Positions 10,062 to 18,640 of a DNA stretch of 64,000 nucleotides are shown piece by piece. The notes under the pieces are model-generated. The model did no database searches, was not told the DNA's origin, and saw only the letters and a list, made by a program, of their open reading frames with translations. Position 1 is the first letter of the stretch. Each line of letters begins with the position of its first letter. The DNA is from Gp6-AA40 sp035263125 (GTDB lineage Bacteria > Acidobacteriota > Vicinamibacteria > Vicinamibacterales > UBA2999). The DNA lies in the NCBI GenBank assembly GCA_035263125.1, contig DATFRP010000359.1, forward strand, positions 1 through 64,000, read 5' to 3'. The translations under genes were made by a program, and so were the position numbers.

Positions 10062-10880
10062 TCACGTGCGCAGAGCCATGACTTCCAGGTACTCGGCCCG
10101 GACCAGTGTCCCGTCGCCCGCAGCCTCGTTGTGTTCGTGCCAAAGCTGTTCGAGGGCTGCGCTCAAGCGCGCCTGATCGTGTTCGTCCAGCTTTGAGAAC
10201 GCCATACGGGTGGGGCCGTAGTACTGACGATAGAAAAGAACGACGTCTTTCGGAGGGAACGGATATTCAAGAGTGACAACGTCGCGAACGGTTCTAACCT
10301 CGGACGCAATCGACGCGAGCCGTTCCCTGACGATGTCGTCGTCGCCCCAGAGGAGCGGAGAAGGAATTCCTGGCGGCGGCGGGACAAATGGAGCGGTCGC
10401 CGCGAGCATCTTGCCGATGAAGCCATGGCGCGCCCAGTTGCCCATGGCGATCATGCCGCCCGGACGGCAGACACGCGCCAGTTCGGCGGCGGCGCGTTCC
10501 GGGCGCGGCGCGAACATCGCGCCGAACATCGTCATCACGACATCGAAGCGGCCGCTCGCATACGGCAGGTCCTCCACATCACCTTCGTCGAAGACGATGC
10601 TCAGGTTCTCTGATGCAGCTCGCCGCCGCCCCTGATCCAGGAGCGCGGGCACGATATCGACCGCGGTCACGAGCGCGCCCGCACGCGCGGCGGGCAGCGC
10701 GAGATTGCCAGTCCCGCAGGCGACGTCGAGCACCTGCGCGCCGGGACGAATGGGAAGACGACCGATGAACTCTTCGGCCGCTCGAACCGCGTACACAGCG
10801 ACCTGGCCGAAGTCGCCCGCCATCCACGTGGCGCGCATCCGCTCCTTCACCTGGTCGATGTCCGCGTAAGTGCTCTGCAT
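10062..10880 (-). CDS. SAM-dependent methyltransferase (class I)
   Basis: Rossmann-fold methyltransferase of about 272 aa. Motif I is VLDVACGTGNLALPAA, followed by an acidic AVDIVPALL (motif II) and GDVEDLPYASGRFDVV, typical of UbiE/Methyltransf_11 enzymes. The acceptor is unknown. ATG 10880 is chosen because GGAGG sits 5 nt upstream; the frame could open at 10910 but without such a site. It is encoded divergently from the LmbE-like deacetylase. There is no clear operon partner; the 120-bp gap to the monooxygenase gene holds no feature I recognise. Confidence 0.88.
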   Translation of the reverse strand: MQSTYADIDQVKERMRATWMAGDFGQVAVYAVRAAEEFIGRLPIRPGAQVLDVACGTGNLALPAARAGALVTAVDIVPALLDQGRRRAASENLSIVFDEGDVEDLPYASGRFDVVMTMFGAMFAPRPERAAAELARVCRPGGMIAMGNWARHGFIGKMLAATAPFVPPPPGIPSPLLWGDDDIVRERLASIASEVRTVRDVVTLEYPFPPKDVVLFYRQYYGPTRMAFSKLDEHDQARLSAALEQLWHEHNEAAGDGTLVRAEYLEVMALRT

Positions 10881-10999
10881 CGTGACCTCCACGAAATCGC
10901 GCGTCGACACTGGCCCGACGACGGCGACGCACTTTCCGTTGCGTCGGGCCGGATCCTGGACGAAGATGCGCAGTGAGATCGAGAGGAGGCCCCGCCGCT

Positions 11000-11746
11000 A
11001 TGCTCCGCTTGATGGTAATCACGGCCCATCCCGACGACGAAGCCGCCAACTTCGGCGGCGCGCTCTGCCTGTATCACGCACGATCGGCGGAGACCTGCGT
11101 TCTTTCGCTGACTGCAGGAACGGCCGCCACCCACCGCGGGGATGCGCAGAGTGATGAGGCGCTCGGCGCCTTGAGGAGAACGGAGTTCGCCGATTCCTGC
11201 GAAATCTTGGGAGTTTCGCGCGGAATCGTTCTTGACTACCCCGACGGTCAACTCGATCGTCAGGATGTACAGCGTGTCGTGGGCGACCTCACTCGACACA
11301 TACGCGTGTTCCGCCCGCACGTGATCCTGACCTTTGGAAGCGACGGATTCGTGACCGGACACGCAGACCATGCCATGGCTTCCGTGTTCGCCACGCTCGC
11401 CTTCCACTGGGCAGGACAGAGCCAACGCTTCTCAGATCAGCTGGGTGATCGTATTACACCACATCGGACGCACAAGCTGTACTACGTCACCGCAGATTTC
11501 ACACTTCCCGGACGTCCGCCGATCGCGCTGGCCCCTGCCACCACCGTCCTCGACATCGCGCCCTATATGGATACGAAGATTGCGGCGTTCCGGGCGCATG
11601 TCAGCCAGTCGCCCCTGCGACAGGTCTTCGAGAGCACGATGCGCAAATACGAGCCGCGCGAGCTCTATCATCTGACCGCGTCGGTCGACATCCAGGTCGA
11701 AGCCCTGGAAACCGACGTCTTTGCCGGAATAGTCGAACACGCATAG
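11000..11746 (+). CDS. PIG-L/LmbE family N-acetyl-sugar deacetylase
   Basis: Zinc deacetylase fold of about 248 aa. The metal motif AHPDDE follows the first strand, and the second motif HADH lies mid-protein, as in MshB, LmbE and PIG-L. Family members remove acetyl groups from GlcNAc-linked substrates such as bacillithiol or mycothiol precursors or glycolipids. The substrate here is not predictable. AGGAGG 10 nt before ATG 11000 supports this start, although an in-frame ATG exists at 10973. No thiol-biosynthesis neighbours are seen. Confidence 0.9.
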   Translation: MLRLMVITAHPDDEAANFGGALCLYHARSAETCVLSLTAGTAATHRGDAQSDEALGALRRTEFADSCEILGVSRGIVLDYPDGQLDRQDVQRVVGDLTRHIRVFRPHVILTFGSDGFVTGHADHAMASVFATLAFHWAGQSQRFSDQLGDRITPHRTHKLYYVTADFTLPGRPPIALAPATTVLDIAPYMDTKIAAFRAHVSQSPLRQVFESTMRKYEPRELYHLTASVDIQVEALETDVFAGIVEHA

Positions 11747-11795
11747 GCCTTTGGCATTCGACCTGCGCAAGGAGCGACGGACAACGTCCCTGATT

Positions 11796-12101
11796 TCAGG
11801 ACTTTGGTCGCAAGTGGCTGTGGAAGAAATTCGACGTGCGTGTGATGGTGTCCGGGAAATAGGGCGTCTGAAGCCAGAAGCCGTGCGTATTTGGGGCGTC
11901 GACCTTCACCCCGGTGCTGGTCGCGAGCAACACGACGAGATGCGCTCCCGCCAGCGGCCGGAAATTTCGCCTCCTGGACGGTGCGGTATTCAATCGACGC
12001 GGCCACGAACCCTTCTTTTGCCAGCTGGCCTGCAATGAAGCCAAAGAATTCCTTGTCTCCGCAGAAGACGACGACCAGAGCAGTCGTCACACGTTTCATC
12101 G
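11796..12101 (-). pseudogene. Decayed alpha/beta hydrolase (BD-FAE/esterase type)
   Basis: Pieces of one esterase survive in two frames. The first frame reads GDKEFFGFIAGQLAKEGFVA, then SIEYRTVQEAKFPAA, the strand-helix before the nucleophile in BD-FAE-like esterases. At about 11952 the frame shifts and continues as AGAHLVVLLATS, the helix after the nucleophile, without the intervening serine loop. It then jumps directly to APNTHGFWLQTPYFPDT and FFHSHLRPKS with a normal stop, the histidine-loop C-terminus. At least two internal deletions are needed, and the nucleophile is lost. It cannot be functional. Confidence 0.75.
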
Positions 12102-12119
12102 TGTGCTGGAGGCAAGCCC

Positions 12120-12761
12120 TCATGGTTCGCTCGACGGGAAGAACGTGCCTGCGAGCGCGAAGAGGATGCGGATGGCTATTGGGCCGACCACGAGCCAATT
12201 CCATATCGTCAAGCGGGCGTTGCGGTTGTGTGAAGGGCTCGCCGCCGCATTCACTCGATTCGCGTACGTCTGAACCGGTAGCAGAAACAGCACGGTACAG
12301 ATCCAGAACCACGAGAGTTGGCCGGATAGACCTGGGATCGGGCGCAAGGAGAGCAATCGCGAGAACAGCGTGACGGCGATCCAGCCGATCGCGAGCGGTG
12401 CCGCCGCGAGCCGCTGGTCAGGGTCGATCGATGATGACCCTTCCAGCTCTCCCTCTCTGTCAACGAGCGAGAGCGACGACGACTTGTATCCGTAATTGCG
12501 AATGTAGATAAAACACTGATAGCAGTAAAAGACGGCAAACACAGCGCGGCCGAGCGGGGACCGTCCCTCCGGTTCACGATCCTCGATGAGCCGCCAGTTA
12601 CGATAGAACCAGAAGATCTGGTAGAAGTTGAACGTACATATCGACATGATCGCGAGCTTCAGAGGCGAGACCGCGAAGAACGGAGTTTCGACCGGAGTCC
12701 CAGGGACTGGTGAAACATCGGCAACGACAGTGGTAGGCGGTGCGTACGGATTCCCGCTCAT
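12120..12761 (-). CDS. Multi-pass membrane protein with CYQC motif (paralogue of 5787-6407)
   Basis: 213-aa membrane protein sharing the plan of the gene at 5787-6407: NPYAPPTTVVADV at the N-terminus, TPFFAVSPLKLAIMSICTFN then YQIFWFYRNW, AVFYCYQCFIYIRNYG, PLAIGWIAVT, LFLLPVQTYANRVNA and NRNARL. The N-terminal proline/tyrosine-rich segment is probably cytoplasmic, followed by four to five hydrophobic segments. The conserved CYQC could bind a metal or form a disulfide. Function unknown. It diverges from dinB and lies next to a decayed esterase. Confidence 0.82.
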   Translation of the reverse strand: MSGNPYAPPTTVVADVSPVPGTPVETPFFAVSPLKLAIMSICTFNFYQIFWFYRNWRLIEDREPEGRSPLGRAVFAVFYCYQCFIYIRNYGYKSSSLSLVDREGELEGSSSIDPDQRLAAAPLAIGWIAVTLFSRLLSLRPIPGLSGQLSWFWICTVLFLLPVQTYANRVNAAASPSHNRNARLTIWNWLVVGPIAIRILFALAGTFFPSSEP

Positions 12762-12857
12762 GGGGAGAGCCTCCCTGGAGACCTAACGGCGCGTCGACCC
12801 CTTTTCGAACGCACGAGGAATCGACGTGCAGTCTAGCGTCGTGGCCGAGGCCGTTCA

Positions 12858-13934
12858 ATGACCTACCGACGGATCCTCCACATCGACATGGACGCTTTCT
12901 ACGCGTCCGTCGAACAGCGCGATCATCCGGAGCTGAAAGGCAAACCGGTCGCCGTCGGCGGCGATCCCGATAAGCGAGGCGTCGTCGCCGCTGCCAGCTA
13001 TGAAGCGCGGACGTTTGGCGTGCGGTCCGCGATTCCGATGTCGAGGGCCGTCCGTCTCTGCCCGTCACTGGTCATCGTCCATCCCGACTTCACGAAGTAT
13101 CGAAGCGTCTCGCAGCAGGTCTTCTCGATCTTCCGGTCGGTCACACCGCTTGTCGAACCGATGTCGCTCGACGAGGCGTATCTCGATGTGACTGAGAACG
13201 CCTGGGGCGAGGAGCTCGGGATGCACGTCGCGCGGCGCATCAAAGAAGAAATCCGGTCCACGACCGGACTGACCGCGTCCGCAGGTGTCGCGCCCAACAA
13301 GTTCCTCGCGAAGATCGCCTCGGGATGGCAGAAGCCCGACGGGCTGACAGTCATCGCGCCGGGGCGGGTCGAACAGTTTCTGCAGGGGCTTCCGGTCGAC
13401 GCGCTCTGGGGCGTCGGTCCGGTCACCGCGCGCAAGCTGCGTGCACGCGGCATCGAGAAGCTCGTCGATGTGCGCATCGCGGATCCTGCGGTGCTGCGCG
13501 ATGCGGTCGGCTCGCTCTCGGAGTGGCTGCAGAAACTCGCGCGCGGTGAAGACGACCGGCCGGTGGTCTCCGACTATGAGATCAAATCGTCAGGCAGCGA
13601 GAACACGTTCGCGCAAGACTTGACGGAGCTGAGCGAGGTCACCGAAGAGATCACCGACATGGCAAAACGCGCCGCAGGCTGGCTGCTCAAACGCGATCTC
13701 TACGCTCGCACGGTGACCATCAAAGTCCGATACAACGACTTCACCACGATCACGCGCAGTCACACTGAGCCTGCCACCCGCGACGAAGACAACATCGTCC
13801 GCCGCGCCCTCACGCTCATCGAGCGAACCGAAGCGGGCCGCCGGCCAATCCGGCTCCTCGGCGTCAGCGTGCACAATCTGTGCGAGACGCCAATGATCGT
13901 CATCGACGAACAACCCAGGCTTCCCTTCACGTAA
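12858..13934 (+). CDS. dinB: DNA polymerase IV (Y-family translesion polymerase)
   Basis: Error-prone polymerase that extends past lesions and mispaired ends. Catalytic acidic residues are visible: Asp10 and Asp12 in HIDMDAFYASVE, and Asp105/Glu106 in SLDEAYLDV. The palm, thumb (helix-hairpin-helix at GLPVDALWGVGPVTARKL) and little-finger regions (KVRYNDFTTITRSHT) follow in order. The C-terminus QPRLPF resembles a beta-clamp-binding peptide (QxxLPF). Length 358 aa is normal. No LexA box was recognised upstream. It stands alone, followed by a pair of hairpin repeats. Confidence 0.96.
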   Translation: MTYRRILHIDMDAFYASVEQRDHPELKGKPVAVGGDPDKRGVVAAASYEARTFGVRSAIPMSRAVRLCPSLVIVHPDFTKYRSVSQQVFSIFRSVTPLVEPMSLDEAYLDVTENAWGEELGMHVARRIKEEIRSTTGLTASAGVAPNKFLAKIASGWQKPDGLTVIAPGRVEQFLQGLPVDALWGVGPVTARKLRARGIEKLVDVRIADPAVLRDAVGSLSEWLQKLARGEDDRPVVSDYEIKSSGSENTFAQDLTELSEVTEEITDMAKRAAGWLLKRDLYARTVTIKVRYNDFTTITRSHTEPATRDEDNIVRRALTLIERTEAGRRPIRLLGVSVHNLCETPMIVIDEQPRLPFT

Positions 13935-13935
13935 C

Positions 13936-14016
13936 GCCGGGTCTGAAGAACAAGACCCGGCCTACACCGTCACTACCCGCTAACTCGCGGTGTAGGCCGG
14001 GCCTTCCAGGCCCGGC
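13936..14016. repeat. Pair of inverted GCCGGG-type hairpin repeats (BIME-like)
   Basis: Two hairpins face each other between dinB and a convergent small gene. The first has GCCGGGTCT/AGACCCGGC arms with loop GAAGAACA and tail CTACACCG. The second, inverted, has GCCGGGCC/GGCCCGGC arms with loop TTCCA, preceded by CGGTGTAG. The tails form an outer inverted repeat. The structure resembles enterobacterial BIMEs in design but not in sequence, and could act as a bidirectional transcript end. Confidence 0.75.
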
Positions 14017-14017
14017 G

Positions 14018-14239
14018 TCATAGACGGCGCACGGCAGTCACGACACCGACGAGGAAGTCGAGTCGGACGCGATCGCCGGGCTGCACGCTCATGTCGATCG
14101 CTTCGCCACCGACGCGCGCGACGCGTGGCGATCCTTCGGGGTCGTCGGCGAACGTGAAGTGGACGTCGTACGACAGCTGACCGTGGACGCTGATCGGCTG
14201 GATGCGGTGAAGAACGGCGTCGCGGGAACCATTCAACAT
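14018..14239 (-). CDS. Small hypothetical protein
   Basis: 73-aa soluble protein without recognised domain. It has alternating hydrophobic residues, suggesting a small beta-barrel, and ends in PGDRVRLDFLVGVVTAVRRL. It is 47 nt downstream of the tandem cyclophilin gene on the same strand and may be its operon partner. No clear Shine-Dalgarno is visible. The call rests on frame, position and composition only. Confidence 0.55.
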   Translation of the reverse strand: MLNGSRDAVLHRIQPISVHGQLSYDVHFTFADDPEGSPRVARVGGEAIDMSVQPGDRVRLDFLVGVVTAVRRL

Positions 14240-14286
14240 AGTCGGTTCTTGGCTCTGGTCTGCGGCTCTCGGATTGCAGTCGCGAA

Positions 14287-15414
14287 TTACGGCTTCTTCT
14301 CTACGGTGACGCGACTGACTTCGATCCGCGTCACCGGTGTTTCTCCATTCAGCGGCGCCGCTTCGATCTGCTGCACGACGTCGAGCCCGTCGACAACGCG
14401 TGCGAAGACAGTGTACTTGCCATCGAGCGCCGGCGCAGGCGCGAGCACGATGAAGAACGAGCTCGAGGCGCTGGCGGGATCGTCGAGGCGAGCCATCGAG
14501 ACGATGCCTCGCACATGCGGTGTGGCATTGAACTCGGGCTGCAGCATCCGCACGACGCTCGCTTGCCGCTCGTCGAGCGGCTCCCGCCTCGTTGGCATGT
14601 GCCCACCCTGGATGACGAAGCCGGGAACAATGCGATGGAAGGCGGTGCCATCGTAGACGCCCGACGAGGCGAGCCGCAGGAACTGACGCACGTGGTTGGG
14701 CGCGCGATCGGGAAGGAATTCGAGTGTGATGCTCCCCATCGACGAGACGATCACCGCTCGATAACTCGCCAATTCTTCTGCCGTCGAGGACGCGAACGGC
14801 TCGGGCACCGGCGCCGGCTTTTCACGAATGGTGACCGATGTGATTTCGATCCGCGCCGCAGGCACGTTGTTGGTGGCGGCCTCGGTCGAGATCTTCTGCG
14901 CGACGGTGATCCCCTCGACCACACGCGCAAACACCGTGTATTGCCCGTCGAGCGTGGGTTGATCCGTGATCACGATGAAGAACTGCGAGCCGGCGCTGTC
15001 GCGATTGCCCGGCACCTGCACCGCCGACACGGCCCCCCGCGTGTGTTTTTCCGCGTTGGCCTCGAAGCGGAGGAGGCCAAGGCCGCCGGTCCCGTATTTT
15101 GCGGACTGCGCCGGATCCTTCGAGAGCGGATCACCGCCCTGAATGATGCCCATCGCGATCACGCGGTGAAAAATCGTGCGGTTGTAGGCACCCTCACGTG
15201 CCCGCGTGATGAAGTGCGCCACGTGATTGGGCGCCGCATCGGCGAGCAGGTCGAGCACGATGGTGCCGGAGGTCGTCTGGAGCACGGCCTGTTTGTTGTG
15301 AATCTCCGATGGCGGCAGCGTCGAGACGAAGAACGGATCGCGCGGCACGGGCCGCGTCTGGCGCGGCGCTTGGGGAATCGCAACCGCCATCACCGTGAGA
15401 AGCAACGCCACCAT
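14287..15414 (-). CDS. Tandem cyclophilin-type peptidyl-prolyl isomerase, secreted
   Basis: Protein of 375 aa made of two cyclophilin domains joined head to tail after a short hydrophobic N-terminus (MVALLLTVMAVAIPQ), probably a signal peptide. Domain 1 (about residues 40-195) has FHRV, IIQGGDP, GSQFFIV and LDGQYTVFARV. Domain 2 (about 215-372) has FHRI, GFVIQGG, SSFFIVL and LDGKYTVFARV, but the glutamine of the GSQFF motif is replaced by serine. It likely helps fold exported proteins, with domain 2 weakened or specialised for binding. A -10-like GATAAT lies 11 nt upstream of the ATG, overlapping the promoter area of the divergent ATPase gene. Confidence 0.92.
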   Translation of the reverse strand: MVALLLTVMAVAIPQAPRQTRPVPRDPFFVSTLPPSEIHNKQAVLQTTSGTIVLDLLADAAPNHVAHFITRAREGAYNRTIFHRVIAMGIIQGGDPLSKDPAQSAKYGTGGLGLLRFEANAEKHTRGAVSAVQVPGNRDSAGSQFFIVITDQPTLDGQYTVFARVVEGITVAQKISTEAATNNVPAARIEITSVTIREKPAPVPEPFASSTAEELASYRAVIVSSMGSITLEFLPDRAPNHVRQFLRLASSGVYDGTAFHRIVPGFVIQGGHMPTRREPLDERQASVVRMLQPEFNATPHVRGIVSMARLDDPASASSSFFIVLAPAPALDGKYTVFARVVDGLDVVQQIEAAPLNGETPVTRIEVSRVTVEKKP

Positions 15415-16501
15415 GGCTGAGGCTGATTATCTGCTATATTCGAGAAACACATTGAACTCAATCGTTTCAACGGACCCGCGCGACGGCATTCAGTACGAAG
15501 AGTTCTACGGCTTCGTCCAATCGCCCTTCACGCTGGCACCCGACCCTCGCTTCCTGTATCTCAGTGCCTCTCACGACGAGGCCCTGCGGCGATTGCTCCA
15601 GGCAATCGGGAAAAAAGAGGGCCTCGCCGTGCTCACCGGTGACATCGGCACCGGCAAGACGACGCTCTGTCGCACGGTGCTCGAACGGCTGGACATGACG
15701 TCGTTCACCTCGCTCGTGCTCAACCCGTTTCTCTCGGTCGACGAACTGTTGCGCGAAGCGCTGGTCGATTTCGGCGTCGTGTCGCGTGATGCCGCGCGGA
15801 GCGGGCGCCTGGCCGCGGCGAGCACGCACGAGCTCGTCACGACGCTCCACGAGTTTCTGGCGTCGCTGACACCGATCGGCGGCAAGGGTGTGCTGATCAT
15901 CGACGAAGCGCAGCACCTGTCTCCCCAGGTCCTCGACGAGCTGCGCGAGCTGTCGAACCTCGAAACCAACCACACGAAGCTGCTGCAGATTGTGCTGGTC
16001 GGACAGTTGAATCTGCTGACCGCGCTCGACGCCCCTCAGAACGACCTCCTGGCGGAGCGCGTCTCGTTGCGCGTGGAGCTCTCGCCGCTCTCGCGTGAGG
16101 ACGTCGAGGGCTACATCACGCATCGACTCTCGATCTCGCACGGGTCCTCGTCGGTCACATTCGATCCGTCGGCGCTCGATCTGCTGCATTCGGCCAGCGC
16201 AGGCGTGCCGCGCGTCATCAATCTGCTGTGCGATCGCGCGTTGATGTTCGGCGCGCGATTCGGCCTTCGCGTCATCACCGCCGACATCATCTCCGAGGCT
16301 GCGCACGCACTCGGCTACGGCCCGGAGACGTCACGATCGCGGATGCCGTCTCCACGGTGGCTGGCCGCGGGAGCCGCGGTGCTGCTGATGCTCGGGGCGC
16401 TTGCGATGTACGGGCCGTTTGCACTCCCCGACCTGCCTCTGCTGTCGAGGCCGGCATCACATCCGGCCGCGCCATCACAGCTGCCGACAACGGCTCCTTA
16501 A
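15413..16501 (+). CDS. ExeA/GspA-like AAA ATPase with C-terminal membrane segment
   Basis: AAA protein of 340-360 aa. FYGFVQSPFTLAPDPRFLYLS is the classic ExeA opening; Walker A is GDIGTGKTTL, Walker B VLIIDEAQHL, with a downstream sensor-like region. A hydrophobic segment WLAAGAAVLLMLGALAMYG near residue 330 is a single membrane anchor, followed by a short proline-rich periplasmic tail. ExeA helps insert the type II secretin through peptidoglycan, but no secretion genes are nearby. Start uncertain: ATG 15413 overlaps the divergent cyclophilin ATG, while TTG 15452 follows a TATATT box at 15435 closely. The stop TAA overlaps the rsgA stop. Confidence 0.85.
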   Translation: MAEADYLLYSRNTLNSIVSTDPRDGIQYEEFYGFVQSPFTLAPDPRFLYLSASHDEALRRLLQAIGKKEGLAVLTGDIGTGKTTLCRTVLERLDMTSFTSLVLNPFLSVDELLREALVDFGVVSRDAARSGRLAAASTHELVTTLHEFLASLTPIGGKGVLIIDEAQHLSPQVLDELRELSNLETNHTKLLQIVLVGQLNLLTALDAPQNDLLAERVSLRVELSPLSREDVEGYITHRLSISHGSSSVTFDPSALDLLHSASAGVPRVINLLCDRALMFGARFGLRVITADIISEAAHALGYGPETSRSRMPSPRWLAAGAAVLLMLGALAMYGPFALPDLPLLSRPASHPAAPSQLPTTAP

Positions 16502-17577
16502 GATCCCCGTTTCGTTTTCAGATGCGATCGCAGGGCCTTCGCGCCAATGCGACCGCGCCGTCTGTGTTCGATCTGCGCGCGTTCATCCTGTTGACGCGCG
16601 AGATGGGACAGTTCGTCCTGCAGTTTCAGGTAGCTTGCCAGGCGTGCGGCGGGCAGCTGTCCTTCGTCCACCGCAGCCTTCACCGCACAGCGCGGCTCGT
16701 CGCGGTGGCGGCAATCGGTAAAGTGACACGAGGCCGCAAGCGCTTCGATCTCCTCGAACGTTTCGCCGACCGCCTCGTCCGCATCCCAGAGCTGCAGTTC
16801 ACGCATCCCCGGCGTGTCGATGAGCAGGCCGCCGCCCGGCAGCCGAACGAGCTCGCGGTTCCTGGTCGTGTGCCGGCCCTTTGAGTCCGATTCGCGCACG
16901 TCCTGCGTTCGCTGCACGGCACTGCCGGCAAGATCGTTGATGATCGTGCTCTTGCCAACGCCCGATGATCCCAACAGTGCGCCGGTGCGTCCCGGAGGAA
17001 GATACCGCGAGACCTGATCGAGCCCTATGTTCAATTTCGGATTGAGCACGTGCACCGGGACATCGCCGGCAGAGGCACTGACCTCCGCGATATGCGCGGG
17101 CAGGTCGTCACAGAGATCGGGCTTGGTCAGCAGCACCACGGGATCGGCGCCGCTCTCGCGGGCCATGAGCAGGTAGCGCTCCATGCGCCGCACGCTGAAG
17201 TCGGCATCGAGTGACATGACCACGAACACCACGTCGACGTTCGCCGCGACGACCTGCTCGTCAGTGACCTGCCCCGCCGTCCGTCTCGAGAAGCGGCTGC
17301 GCCGCGGCAGCACAGCCACAATCGAACCCCGCTCGTCGTCGGGCGCTTTTCGGACGACCACCCAGTCGCCTACCGCGGGCAACTCACCCCGGCTCGACGC
17401 CCGATGCTTCACCCGACCCGCCAGGACGGCATCGATCTCAGCGCCGTCCACGAAGACCCGGTAGATGTAGTTGAACTCGATGAGCACGCGACCCGGACTA
17501 TGGTCGGGCTTGTCGACCCATGGTGCGTACGACTGCGCCGTATCGTCGTTCCAGCCCAGTCCGTGGAGTGCCGTCAT
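16498..17577 (-). CDS. rsgA: Ribosome small subunit-dependent GTPase A
   Basis: Circularly permuted GTPase that releases maturation factors from the 30S subunit late in assembly. Order of parts: N-terminal OB-fold (GRVLIEFNYIYRVFVDG), G4 motif TKPD before G1 GSSGVGKST, and G3 DTPGMREL. The zinc-binding tail has CHFTDCRHRDEPRC. ATG 17577 gives the normal family length of 359 aa; the open frame upstream to 17799 lacks family similarity. Its stop overlaps that of the convergent ATPase gene in a shared TTAA. It stands alone. Confidence 0.95.
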   Translation of the reverse strand: MTALHGLGWNDDTAQSYAPWVDKPDHSPGRVLIEFNYIYRVFVDGAEIDAVLAGRVKHRASSRGELPAVGDWVVVRKAPDDERGSIVAVLPRRSRFSRRTAGQVTDEQVVAANVDVVFVVMSLDADFSVRRMERYLLMARESGADPVVLLTKPDLCDDLPAHIAEVSASAGDVPVHVLNPKLNIGLDQVSRYLPPGRTGALLGSSGVGKSTIINDLAGSAVQRTQDVRESDSKGRHTTRNRELVRLPGGGLLIDTPGMRELQLWDADEAVGETFEEIEALAASCHFTDCRHRDEPRCAVKAAVDEGQLPAARLASYLKLQDELSHLARQQDERAQIEHRRRGRIGAKALRSHLKTKRGS

Positions 17578-17713
17578 CCGGTTCTCGTGGGCGGTAGCAG
17601 AGTGCACGCCTGCACCGTCTGGCGCGACCGAAGCGGCCGGGCCGTGATTCGCGAGGACATACCAGTAGTGTACGGTGAGCCGCTCGCAGCCGCAGGTACA
17701 ATCACGCGGCGTC

Positions 17714-18424
17714 ATGTTGTTCCCGCTGCTCGCGCTCGCAGTGGCTGCGCTCGGTCTGGCGATTCTGGCGATCGCCGGCCCCGCGCATCGCCTCGGCATG
17801 TCGCTGCCTTCTGCCTATGCCCTCATGCGATGGGCCGCGTACGTCGGGGTGGCCGCCGCCGCCGCTTCGATCGTCACTGGAGTCCTTGCTTATCGCATGC
17901 GGCAGTGGGGACGGCTGACCGTCGCCGCGCTTGCGCTCACGACCGCGATCGTCACGTGCGCAATCGGATTCATCTGGCAATACCGTGCCGCGAACTCACC
18001 GCCCATCCACGACATCACCACCGACCTCGAGAACCCACCGACATTCACCGCTGTTCTCGAGAGTCGCGCCGACGCGCCAAACCGTCTCGATCGCCCGCCG
18101 CAGCTCGCCGACCTTCAGCGACACGGCTATCCGGACCTCGCGCCAATCACCATGCAAGAACGACCCGGCCAGGCCTTCGATCGCGCCCTGGCGGTCGCGC
18201 AGGCGCAGGGATGGGACATCGTGACGGCCGACAAGTCCTCCGGCCGCATCGAAGCGACCGATACCACGCGATGGTTCGGGTTCGTCGACGACATCGTGGT
18301 GCGTCTCACCCCATGGGGGACCGGCACACGAATCGATGTTCGATCGGTCTCACGCAGCGGAACCGGCGACGCCGGACGAAACGCGGCTCGTATCCGCACG
18401 TTCCTCAGAGAGGTGGAGAAATAA
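17714..18424 (+). CDS. DUF1499 membrane protein
   Basis: Protein of about 236 aa with three hydrophobic segments in the first 100 residues and a DUF1499 domain after them (PPIHDITTDLENPP at the start, SRSGTGDAGRNAARIR at the end). The function of DUF1499 is unknown. ATG 17714 starts immediately before the first membrane segment; GTG 17675 in the same frame is possible but adds a non-hydrophobic extension. The 24-bp repeat array begins about 30 bp after its stop. Confidence 0.85.
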   Translation: MLFPLLALAVAALGLAILAIAGPAHRLGMSLPSAYALMRWAAYVGVAAAAASIVTGVLAYRMRQWGRLTVAALALTTAIVTCAIGFIWQYRAANSPPIHDITTDLENPPTFTAVLESRADAPNRLDRPPQLADLQRHGYPDLAPITMQERPGQAFDRALAVAQAQGWDIVTADKSSGRIEATDTTRWFGFVDDIVVRLTPWGTGTRIDVRSVSRSGTGDAGRNAARIRTFLREVEK

Positions 18425-18453
18425 GTCGGTCGGTTGCTTGATCGCTGATGGTA

Positions 18454-18640
18454 GTCGGTGCGGTCCTTCTTCGATTGTCGGTGCGATCCACCTGACGATT
18501 GTCGGTGCGATCCTGCTCACGACAGTCGGTGCGACCTCGCTTACGCATGTCGGTGCAATCTCTCTGACGCGGGTCGGTGCGATCCCGCTTACGATAGTCG
18601 GTGCGATGGGGCTGAGCCAGGTCGGTGCGATCGGGTATGA
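18454..18640 (+). repeat. Array A: eight 24-bp tandem repeats with core GTCGGTGCGATC
   Basis: Cores start at 18454, 18477, 18501, 18525, 18549, 18573, 18597 and 18621, so the period is 24 bp except for one step of 23. Each unit is a 12-bp core (GTCGGTGCGATC, few changes) plus a less conserved half in which CT(G/T)ACG recurs. In one frame it reads as an octapeptide repeat of the form VGAIxLTx. The array ends inside the 5' region of the alpha/beta hydrolase gene and supplies its only likely start codon. Confidence 0.9.

Noticed and set aside
18336..18640. Octapeptide-repeat protein fused to the hydrolase
   Set aside because: The VGAIxLTx reading is only one of several open frames; the same repeat in arrays B and C falls in other frames and strands, and the extension would overlap the DUF1499 gene.
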